Below, one piece after another: positions 1 to 5,571 of a DNA stretch of 5,571 nucleotides; the stretch's first letter is position 1; the number at the start of each line of letters is the position of its first letter. The notes beneath the pieces are model-generated. The model had not been told where the DNA came from. It saw only the letters and a program-made list of their open reading frames with translations, and ran no database searches. Position numbers and translations under genes: made by a program. Source of the DNA: Phycisphaerales bacterium (lineage in GTDB: Bacteria; Planctomycetota; Phycisphaerae; Tepidisphaerales; Tepidisphaeraceae); NCBI GenBank assembly GCA_028288875.1, contig JAQGHK010000229.1, positions 1 to 5,571 of the forward strand, given 5' to 3'.

Positions 1-972
1 ATCCGTGCCGACGACATCCGCCATCGCGCCATGACCGGTCGCGATAACTGGCGTGCCAACGGCGAACGCTTCGACCGACACGCGGCCGAAGGTTTCAAAG
101 CAGTTTGAGGGTTGAATGAGTAGGCCCGCGTTGCCAATGAGTTCGGCAATTTCATCCGCCGGCTTTCGGCCAAGCCAGGTGATCGCGGGATTCGTTTTCA
201 TCTCCGCTCGAACATCGTCCGCCAGCGGGCCGTCGCCGATGATTGTCAGAGGCAGGCGATCGCCCACAGTCCGCCAAGCGGCCAGCAGCGTATCGACGCC
301 TTTTTCCGGCGAGAGCCGGCCGACGAAGATGGCATAGCTGCCACCGGCACGCGGGCCGGGGTCGGGGTGAACAAAGTTCGGTTTGACGACGATCTTGTCC
401 GACGGCAGGCCGCCGATGACGAACTTATCGCGGGCAGATTCCGTGAGGGCGATGTAGCGATCGACCGCGCGGCCATACGTACCCGTGGTGCGATGAATTG
501 CGACCGATCCGGCCACCACCGCGCTCTGCACCTTGCTGTCGCGATAGCAGCCGTGCTTGATGCCGTTGATCGGGACCGACTTGCCCAGGCATTCGGTGCA
601 GACTTTGCCGTCGCGATAAAACAGCGCACTGGCGCACAGCAGGCGGAAGTTGTGCAGCGTCTGCACCACCGCCGCGCCTTCCGCGTGGGCCGCGTAGTAA
701 GCGGCCGGCGAGATCAGCGGGAACGTGTTGTGAAAGTGAACGATGTCCGGCTGCGTTTCACGCACCAGCCGGCGAAACTGTTTGTAAACGCCGCGGTTCC
801 AGACCGTGTTGGCCAGCAGTGCGAGCCGGCCCATGCCGTTCACGCTGTCATTATGGATCTGAAACGGCACCACGTCATGGCCGAACTGACGGAGCAGATC
901 GACTTCGGCCTGGTAAACGACATCTTCGCCGCCGGGCTGCTGATAGAAATTATGCGCGACGATGATCTTCAT
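1..972 (-). CDS. GT4-family glycosyltransferase, 3' end cut off by the window edge
   Basis: This is a retaining GT-B glycosyltransferase that probably transfers a sugar from a nucleotide-sugar donor to a lipid-linked glycan at the inner face of the membrane. The frame is open from the ATG at 972 to base 1, giving 324 residues with no stop. Relatives are usually near 400 residues, so roughly the last 70-90 should lie beyond the window. The N-terminal acceptor domain begins MKIIVAHNFYQQPGGEDVVY and has PDIVHFHNTFPLISP at about residues 75-89. Four cysteines (113, 125, 128, 142) sit in the segment around LLCASALFYRDGKVCTECLG. The donor domain has FVGRLSPEKGVDTL at about 216-229, IIGDGP at 244-249, and the family signature E-x7-E at E293/E301 (FETFGRVSVEAFAVGTPVI). 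Its ATG overlaps the ligase/polymerase stop as ATGA, and I see no convincing Shine-Dalgarno just upstream, so translation probably depends on coupling. The sugar and linkage cannot be inferred. Confidence 0.93.
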   Translation of the reverse strand, partial: MKIIVAHNFYQQPGGEDVVYQAEVDLLRQFGHDVVPFQIHNDSVNGMGRLALLANTVWNRGVYKQFRRLVRETQPDIVHFHNTFPLISPAAYYAAHAEGAAVVQTLHNFRLLCASALFYRDGKVCTECLGKSVPINGIKHGCYRDSKVQSAVVAGSVAIHRTTGTYGRAVDRYIALTESARDKFVIGGLPSDKIVVKPNFVHPDPGPRAGGSYAIFVGRLSPEKGVDTLLAAWRTVGDRLPLTIIGDGPLADDVRAEMKTNPAITWLGRKPADEIAELIGNAGLLIQPSNCFETFGRVSVEAFAVGTPVIATGHGAMADVVGTD

Positions 973-2369
973 GAGGCGGCCAACTTCGGTTGCGAATCGT
1001 CGTCCACGGTCAGCGTAAAGGCATCCGAGTCACGGCGATAAATGCACATAGCGCCCAAACCGGTGCCGTAGACGGACCAGAACCAAATCCCGCCGGGCGG
1101 CCCTTCGATGAACACGTCAAACGAGCCGTTCAACAGCAGGGCCGACCAGTAGCAGAACAGGAAAAAGAACAGCGCCGCCCAATTGTCACGGCGGAGGAAT
1201 CTGGCCCGCAGGAAGTGGGCAATCATGCCGATGGCCCAGGTCGCCTGTGTCAGCGCCCAGAGCGCGGCCCCAGGCACGCCGCTGCGGGCGAGAAAGGTCA
1301 TGTGCACGTCGTGCGGATTGCGCAGCGAATTGTCCGACAGCACCTGGTAGCCGTCATCGTCGGCGATGTTGATGCCGAAGCCTTTTCCGGTCCAGAAATA
1401 CTTGCCGTGGACGGTGTAGTTGACGATGTCTTTCCACCAGTCGAGGCGCCATTCTTTCGTGCTATCCAGGCCGTCGCTGCCGCTATCGCCGAGGACGCTG
1501 CCGACGTTGGTGACGATCTGATCGAAGGACACTTCGCGGCCCTTGCCGCCGACGATCGGAATGCGGAGGTCCGTCACCCACAGCACGGCGATGCAGATGG
1601 CCACCGTGCCGATCATACGGACGGCCACACTGTGCATCGGCTTGAACAGCAGGCACATCGAAAAGACCAGGCCCAGCGCCACCATGCCGGCGCGATCGAT
1701 CACGCCCATGACGGCGGCATTAATCGTGAGGATCAGCACGAACCTCCAACTCGTCCGCCCGGCCAGCCCGCAGACCCAGAACGCCAGCACGCCGGAGAGA
1801 TGAACGAGGACGTCGCCTTCCTTCACCTGAAAGACAGGCACGCTGGCCCACGGCCACTCCGGACGGGTCTGGCCGAGCAGGCGGTAGATGGAAAAAACCA
1901 CGGGCGTCAGCAGCAGAAAATACGGAACGAATTTGCGATATCGCCCGATGAACGTGGTCAGCCGCTTCGGGCATTCCATCAGCAGGGCGGCGATGACGAA
2001 CGCATAGATGGAATAGCCCCACACCACGGCGTCACGCACGGCGTCGATGCCGTAGGTCCCCAAGTATGGCAACGTTCGGAAGAGGCCCCAGCCGCAGAGT
2101 GCGATCAGCGGCCAGAACTGCGGCTCTTCCCACACACTCGACCAGTGGCGGCAACGCAGGTACGCGTAGAGGCCGACCAGTAGCGTGATTTCCCCGACAA
2201 ACAGGGGCGGGATACCGAAGTAAGCGAAGCCCCGGCCGCCGATGGCGTAGCCGAGTAGGACAAGGCCGAGCCATTTAAGGTAACCACTGCCGAAGCGCTC
2301 GCGCGCATCGACATCAGCGACGGCGCGATCGCCGGCGGGGCGGCTGATGTCGATCACAACCGCACTCAC
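969..2369 (-). CDS. O-antigen ligase/polymerase-like membrane protein (WaaL/Wzy type)
   Basis: This 466-residue multi-pass inner-membrane protein resembles the O-antigen ligase (Wzy_C) superfamily, whose members polymerise undecaprenyl-linked repeat units or ligate glycans to lipid A core or other acceptors. A polar N-terminus of about 30 residues is followed by around 10-12 hydrophobic segments (for example about 31-47, 55-71, 113-131, 148-165, 186-204, 207-243, 249-267, 360-387, 398-415, 425-443). Between about 268 and 357 lies the long polar loop typical of the family, with STKEWRLDWW at 303-312, GKGFGIN at 328-334 and RNPHDVHMTFLARSGVPGA at 350-368. H353 matches the histidine often conserved in this loop. 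GYAIGGRGFAYFGIPPLFVG near the N-terminus is also family-like. The start is GTG, fixed by the GTGA overlap with the preceding gene and a GAGG six bases upstream. Sequence alone does not separate ligase from polymerase. No flippase, chain-length regulator or outer-membrane exporter is in the window to settle it. Confidence 0.88.
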   Translation of the reverse strand: MSAVVIDISRPAGDRAVADVDARERFGSGYLKWLGLVLLGYAIGGRGFAYFGIPPLFVGEITLLVGLYAYLRCRHWSSVWEEPQFWPLIALCGWGLFRTLPYLGTYGIDAVRDAVVWGYSIYAFVIAALLMECPKRLTTFIGRYRKFVPYFLLLTPVVFSIYRLLGQTRPEWPWASVPVFQVKEGDVLVHLSGVLAFWVCGLAGRTSWRFVLILTINAAVMGVIDRAGMVALGLVFSMCLLFKPMHSVAVRMIGTVAICIAVLWVTDLRIPIVGGKGREVSFDQIVTNVGSVLGDSGSDGLDSTKEWRLDWWKDIVNYTVHGKYFWTGKGFGINIADDDGYQVLSDNSLRNPHDVHMTFLARSGVPGAALWALTQATWAIGMIAHFLRARFLRRDNWAALFFFLFCYWSALLLNGSFDVFIEGPPGGIWFWSVYGTGLGAMCIYRRDSDAFTLTVDDDSQPKLAAS

Positions 2370-3622
2370 CGTGCGCCTCGCGCTGGGTTGGCCAAGCCGA
2401 GGATATTTGCGTACGCCTTCACCATGGCGTCCTGCGTGAAGTGAGCTTTAAAGTGTTCTTTCGCTAGCGCGCCGGCCGCGCGACGCCGATCGGCATTGCA
2501 GAGCAGTGGTTCGAGGGCTTGGATAGACTCATCGATGGAGTCGTTCGCCAGCGCGACGCCGTCAAGGGCTTCAAGCAATTCTCGCACGCCGCCCGACGGC
2601 TTGGCCGCCCAGGCGAGGCCGGTACGGGCCACTTCCAGTACGGAAATCGGGCAATTCTCCGCCATCGCGTAATGCACGTAGAGATCGGCTAGTTGCAGCA
2701 GGGCAGGCACGTCGCTGCGGTGGCCAAGCAGTTTAATCTTGTCAATGAGGCCGAGTTCTTTGGCGGCGGCTTCGATGGCGGGCCGATCCGGACCCTCGCC
2801 GATGAGCTCCAGGCGGGCCGCGGGATATTGCGCGGCGACTTTCGCAAACAGCTTCACCAGACCGAGTTGATCTTTGCGCGGTTCCAGCGTGCCGACATTC
2901 ATCAGCACTAGGTCGTCATCGGTCAGGCCAATATCGCTGCGGCGGACCGGTGCAACATCGGATGTTCGCTCGGGGACGCCGTTCCATACGACCGAAGACG
3001 CCCGCGTGCGAATGCCGCGCTGCACTTCCACCAGATCGCGAGCCCAGCCGGACACGTACACGACGCGATCGACTTCACGCAGAACGGCTTCTTCCTCGGC
3101 CTTCACGCGGTCAAACGCGGGGCCGCTGAGCGCGCCTTGATTGCGGTATTCGTCGGCTTCGCTTTCGTTGAAGTGGCAGACCATCGTCACATCGACGCGA
3201 TCAGTCAGGCCGAGTTCATGTCGGACATCCATGGCCGCCTGAGCGCTCGGCGGGCATTGGGCGATGATCTGTCGGACGCTGCTGCCGCGTAGCATGCGCC
3301 GCAGGTTCGTCCGCAGCGCGGCCGTGTGCCAGTGGCGGTACCAGAGCGTGGCCGCGGTGGGGAAAAATCGTTTCAGCAGCAGCGGCCGAACGGCGAAGAT
3401 CGGCATCCACAGGCGGCTGCCGGAGAAGGTCGTGATGACGTCGCAGCCGATGCCTGCCTTACGAAGGCCCTCTGAAAGAATGCGGGTGTGTGCGTGGACG
3501 CCGGTGACGCCGTCGAGGCGATTCAGCGTCGCGATGATGACGCGATCGCTCGCCATACGGGCAGCCGGTGCGCCGGTGCCTGCGGCGAAAGCCGGCTCGC
3601 GCGCGACATCGGCCGTCGTCAT
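2366..3622 (-). CDS. GT4-family glycosyltransferase
   Basis: This is a complete GT-B glycosyltransferase of 418 residues, expected to act on the cytoplasmic side of the membrane in building the glycan. After a low-complexity Ala-rich leader of about 22 residues, the N-terminal domain begins with VIIATLNRLDGVTGVHAHTR at about 28-47, a glycine-containing first loop usual in GT4 enzymes. The C-terminal donor domain shows VYVSGWARDLV at about 188-198, VWNGVPER at 212-219, LMNVGTLEPRKDQL at 240-253 (the Arg/Lys contact donor phosphates in the family), LELIGEGPDR at 271-280, and the E-x7-E signature at E322/E330 in AENCPISVLEVARTG. The frame stays open upstream to 3685, but the ATG at 3622 makes an exact ATGA overlap with the preceding gene and has GGGAG four bases before it, so I prefer it. 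A later ATG at 3556 would drop the Ala-rich leader and cannot be excluded. The donor sugar is unknown. Confidence 0.92.
   Translation of the reverse strand: MTTADVAREPAFAAGTGAPAARMASDRVIIATLNRLDGVTGVHAHTRILSEGLRKAGIGCDVITTFSGSRLWMPIFAVRPLLLKRFFPTAATLWYRHWHTAALRTNLRRMLRGSSVRQIIAQCPPSAQAAMDVRHELGLTDRVDVTMVCHFNESEADEYRNQGALSGPAFDRVKAEEEAVLREVDRVVYVSGWARDLVEVQRGIRTRASSVVWNGVPERTSDVAPVRRSDIGLTDDDLVLMNVGTLEPRKDQLGLVKLFAKVAAQYPAARLELIGEGPDRPAIEAAAKELGLIDKIKLLGHRSDVPALLQLADLYVHYAMAENCPISVLEVARTGLAWAAKPSGGVRELLEALDGVALANDSIDESIQALEPLLCNADRRRAAGALAKEHFKAHFTQDAMVKAYANILGLANPARGAR
2376..2379 (-). promoter_or_regulatory. Ribosome binding site for the GTG-started ligase/polymerase gene
   Basis: The minus strand reads GCGAGGCGCACG directly before the GTG at 2369-2367. 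GAGG lies six bases from the start, a normal Shine-Dalgarno distance. It sits within the end of the upstream glycosyltransferase gene and supports GTG as the true start. Confidence 0.6.
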
Positions 3623-4974
3623 ACCGCTCCCGCTGGCACCCGGGCAAGGGATGCCACACGAAGCCCAAGCACCTTGCGGTACCACACGATCATTTCGTCG
3701 GTCGTCACGTAGCCCTCTTCAAGAAGGCGCGTGATCGAATCGACGAAGTAGGTCACTTGCAACGCCCGCACGGTAGCGGCCGGGAAGTCGGCATGACTTC
3801 GGGCCCGCGATTCCAATTCGGCCAAGGCGCGCTCGGGCGTCCAGTCATTAAGCAACAGGCCGATCTGGATATCGAAGTGCGTTTCATCGATCAGCGGCAG
3901 GCCGTCGATGACGCCGTATTCCCAGTCGAAGGCGGAGACCGAAGCGTTGCCGGCGCGAAGGCGTACGTTCCACGGCGCGAAATCGCCATGGATTACGGTG
4001 CGCGGCACGATCGATTCGGCCAGAACCGGGGCCGCGGCGCGAAGGGCGTCGGCTAAGTCGCTGGCGTCTTCGCCGAGTATGTCGACACGGTGCAGCAGAT
4101 CCTGGAAGAACGCGAACGAAGTGGCCGGGCGTTTGTCGGATGGCGACTGAAGCAATGTCAGGAAACGCCGGTGTGCCGGGGTGAGTTTCGCCGCCGTCGG
4201 CTTGCCCGGCAGCGGGGCCTGCACAAGGGCATAGCGGCCGTCGCTATCGCCAGCGAACAGCAGGCGAGGCACGATCTGCTGGTCGGAGGCAAACTGGCGG
4301 CCCAGCGCGGCGAGCGCGTCGGCTTCCTTGTGAACCAGATCAATGGCCAGCGGCGAGCTCGGTAGTTTGACGAACGCCAGCGTGGTGCCGTCGACACCAA
4401 TCACGGCGGCGGACACTTTGCGATTGCGGGCCGGCTCCGGCGCACCGGCCGAGAGGGCGAGACGCGGTTCTTTACCCGGAAGCACGCGGCGGATGAGGCG
4501 TTCCAACGGTGGTTCGGTCCGGGCGGCCACCCATACTTCGTCGCGATACCAGCCGCCCAGGCCCACACGGGCGGCGAGGCGCACGGCCGATAGTTTCAGG
4601 CGAGCGATGCGCTTGGCGGGCGAATACAGGCCAAAGCCGGCGGCCGTGACGGCGGGGATATCCAGCGGGATGAACCAGCGTGCGTTGGCCAGGTTCGGGA
4701 CGGCAGCGAAGCGCCGGGCGTACGTAAAGCCCGCCTTCTTGAAGGAGCCTTCGGTCAGTCCGCGGCCGTTGACAACGACGACGCCGTCGGCCGTACCGGA
4801 ATCGCGGGCGACAACATCGGCGCCGGCGTCAAACAGCACGAGCGCACGGCCGAGCGAGCCGGCCTCGCCCTCGGGACGAACCAGTGCGCTGAACCACGCC
4901 GGCACTTTCGGGCAGTCCAACTGCGTGCCGAACGGGAACAGATGCAGCCAAGTTAGCGCGGGCGCCAATTTCAT
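3619..4974 (-). CDS. Two-domain protein: uncharacterised N-terminal domain plus APH-fold phosphotransferase
   Basis: This 451-residue protein ends in a kinase domain of the aminoglycoside phosphotransferase/choline kinase fold (APH superfamily). From about residue 170 the N-lobe runs through LALSAGAPEPARNRK and DGTTLAFVKLP, giving K203 as the likely ATP-binding lysine, with HKEADAL placing E217 as its partner. The catalytic loop is VIHGDFAPWNVRL (D331 catalytic, N336 metal-binding), followed by the metal-binding aspartate D350 in AFDWEYG, so the active site looks intact. Residues 1 to about 165 match nothing I recognise; their best-marked part is FTYARRFAAVPNLANARWF at about 83-101, then a basic stretch near 119-137. 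No membrane segment or signal peptide is evident. The ATG overlaps the preceding stop as ATGA. A drug-resistance role is unlikely given the setting; phosphorylation of a sugar, alcohol or glycan intermediate is an inference, and a non-catalytic role is possible. Confidence 0.85.
   Translation of the reverse strand: MKLAPALTWLHLFPFGTQLDCPKVPAWFSALVRPEGEAGSLGRALVLFDAGADVVARDSGTADGVVVVNGRGLTEGSFKKAGFTYARRFAAVPNLANARWFIPLDIPAVTAAGFGLYSPAKRIARLKLSAVRLAARVGLGGWYRDEVWVAARTEPPLERLIRRVLPGKEPRLALSAGAPEPARNRKVSAAVIGVDGTTLAFVKLPSSPLAIDLVHKEADALAALGRQFASDQQIVPRLLFAGDSDGRYALVQAPLPGKPTAAKLTPAHRRFLTLLQSPSDKRPATSFAFFQDLLHRVDILGEDASDLADALRAAAPVLAESIVPRTVIHGDFAPWNVRLRAGNASVSAFDWEYGVIDGLPLIDETHFDIQIGLLLNDWTPERALAELESRARSHADFPAATVRALQVTYFVDSITRLLEEGYVTTDEMIVWYRKVLGLRVASLARVPAGAV
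3627..3631 (-). promoter_or_regulatory. Ribosome binding site deciding the glycosyltransferase start at 3622
   Basis: The minus strand reads CGGGAGCGGT directly before the ATG at 3622-3620. GGGAG lies four bases from the start, slightly close but usable. Together with the ATGA overlap it favours 3622 over the upstream in-frame candidate at 3685, which would overlap the previous gene by 67 bases. Confidence 0.55.
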
Positions 4975-5571
4975 CGGCCGGTGCCTTTCCCAACTCGCTT
5001 TTCGATCCGGTCGGCAAACTGCTTCAGCAGGCGGCCATTCACATCGGCAACGACTTCATCGATCGGGCGATTCGCGTTGATAATCACGCCGTACGGCATG
5101 CCACTGATCAGGGCGTTGTACTCACTGCACTGGCGCGCGGTCTCTTCGAACGCCACTTCCTTCTTACGGGCCTGAATCACTTCAGGCGGCGCGTTCAGGA
5201 GGACGACCATGTCGGGCTTGGGCGCGATGGCCCAGATCGCCCGCAGCAGGCCGGTAGGGCCCGAGTAGCGGTAGCGTTTCGGGTCGACGATGGCGTCGAG
5301 CAGGTAGCGGTGGTTCATCGCGAACACGCCGCGGACGCGATCCGGGTGGATCGTCGCCACGTAACCGGCGGTGTAGCAGACGCTCCACCAGGCGGCCTTG
5401 ACGAACGACGCGGCCTTGCCGCGCGGCGGGAATGCGTGCGGTGTCGGCTTTTCCGGCTGATACTTGTGCGGAATCAGCGACGGCGCGAACGTGTGATAGC
5501 TTGTATTGAGGAAGGCCGGCGCGATCGCGTCGCGGACCTGCTCGATGATCGTTGATTTACCCACGCCGTCC
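4971..5571 (-). CDS. Thymidylate-kinase-like P-loop kinase, 5' end cut off by the window edge
   Basis: This is a P-loop kinase of the dTMP kinase-like group, 199 residues visible. The frame runs off the right edge and the first visible codons read DGVGKST, the end of a Walker A motif, so about 10-40 N-terminal residues are missing. The GTG at 5564 falls inside the P-loop and cannot be the true start. Counting from the first visible residue, other landmarks are MNHRYLLDAIVDPKRYRYSGP at 85-105 (the position of the DR(Y/H) motif), PDMVVLLNAPPEVIQARKKE at 119-138 (core strand and the start of the lid), and FEETARQCSEY at 141-151. The lid contains R135 and R146, which could bind ATP phosphates. 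Such proteins are often labelled thymidylate kinase automatically. Its place in a glycan operon and the HR in place of DR suggest another substrate, which I cannot name. It ends with a TGA that overlaps the next gene's ATG. Confidence 0.82.
   Translation of the reverse strand, partial: DGVGKSTIIEQVRDAIAPAFLNTSYHTFAPSLIPHKYQPEKPTPHAFPPRGKAASFVKAAWWSVCYTAGYVATIHPDRVRGVFAMNHRYLLDAIVDPKRYRYSGPTGLLRAIWAIAPKPDMVVLLNAPPEVIQARKKEVAFEETARQCSEYNALISGMPYGVIINANRPIDEVVADVNGRLLKQFADRIEKRVGKGTGR
4984..4990 (-). promoter_or_regulatory. Ribosome binding site for the APH-type phosphotransferase gene
   Basis: GGAAAGG on the minus strand ends nine bases before the ATG at 4974-4972. It lies inside the 3' end of the P-loop kinase gene, consistent with coupled translation. 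The spacing is at the long end of normal. Confidence 0.5.

Noticed and set aside
367..1041. Plus-strand open frame of 224 codons
   Set aside because: It is antisense to the left-edge GT4 glycosyltransferase, whose motifs run through the same bases on the minus strand.
990..2183. Long plus-strand open frame of 397 codons
   Set aside because: It is antisense to the ligase/polymerase gene. Its product is rich in His, Gln, Arg and Asp with no domain logic, as expected from reading a high-GC membrane-protein gene backwards. The minus-strand protein has clear transmembrane segments and family motifs.
3619..4974. Antibiotic resistance gene (aminoglycoside phosphotransferase)
   Set aside because: Only the fold and catalytic motifs are shared. 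The extra N-terminal domain and the coupled glycan genes point to a biosynthetic role, and there is no mobile element nearby.
4343..5080. Plus-strand open frame of 245 codons
   Set aside because: It is antisense to the phosphotransferase and the kinase gene end. Its product is Ser/Arg/Ala-rich with no recognisable motif, and it crosses a well-supported gene junction.
5562..5564. GTG as the start codon of the P-loop kinase
   Set aside because: It encodes the valine of DGVGKST inside the Walker A motif. The frame continues upstream to the window edge, so the true start lies outside.
1..5571. Promoters, terminators, RNA genes, CRISPR or insertion sequences
   Set aside because: Coding sequence covers the whole window with overlapping junctions. 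I saw no hairpin plus T-run, tRNA-like fold, spaced direct repeats or terminal inverted repeats by eye, though weak signals could be missed without computation.

Overview
This window is the inside of a tightly packed polysaccharide biosynthesis operon. Five genes all lie on the minus strand, so they read from the right edge toward the left, and there is no intergenic DNA. In transcription order they are: a thymidylate-kinase-like P-loop kinase (5' end cut off by the right edge), a two-domain protein ending in an aminoglycoside-phosphotransferase-fold (APH) kinase domain, a GT4-type glycosyltransferase, a multi-pass membrane protein of the O-antigen ligase/polymerase type, and a second GT4-type glycosyltransferase (3' end cut off by the left edge). 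The last has no stop codon inside the window, so a search for closed reading frames misses it, yet it fills positions 1-972.

Every one of the four gene junctions is a 4-base stop/start overlap (ATGA, ATGA, GTGA, ATGA). This points to one transcript with translational coupling. It also fixes the starts: the first glycosyltransferase begins at 3622 rather than at the longer upstream option at 3685, and the ligase/polymerase begins with GTG. No promoter, terminator, RNA gene, mobile element, CRISPR array or large repeat is visible; the operon's ends lie outside the window.

How the genes probably work together (inference): the two glycosyltransferases add sugars from activated donors to a growing, lipid-linked glycan at the cytoplasmic face of the membrane. 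The membrane protein then polymerises the repeat units or transfers the glycan to an acceptor on the outer side of the membrane. The two kinase-like proteins are the less expected part. They could phosphorylate a sugar, an alcohol or a glycan intermediate, or play a regulatory role, but their substrates cannot be read from the sequence.

The organism looks like a high-GC bacterium (about 60-63% by eye). An O-antigen ligase-like protein fits a diderm envelope or an exopolysaccharide producer. Planctomycetes or a similar environmental lineage is possible, but this is a weak guess made without a database search. The window is a recognisable kind of cluster and not an obviously new system. The most original parts are the uncharacterised N-terminal domain of the APH-type protein and the altered motif in the P-loop kinase.
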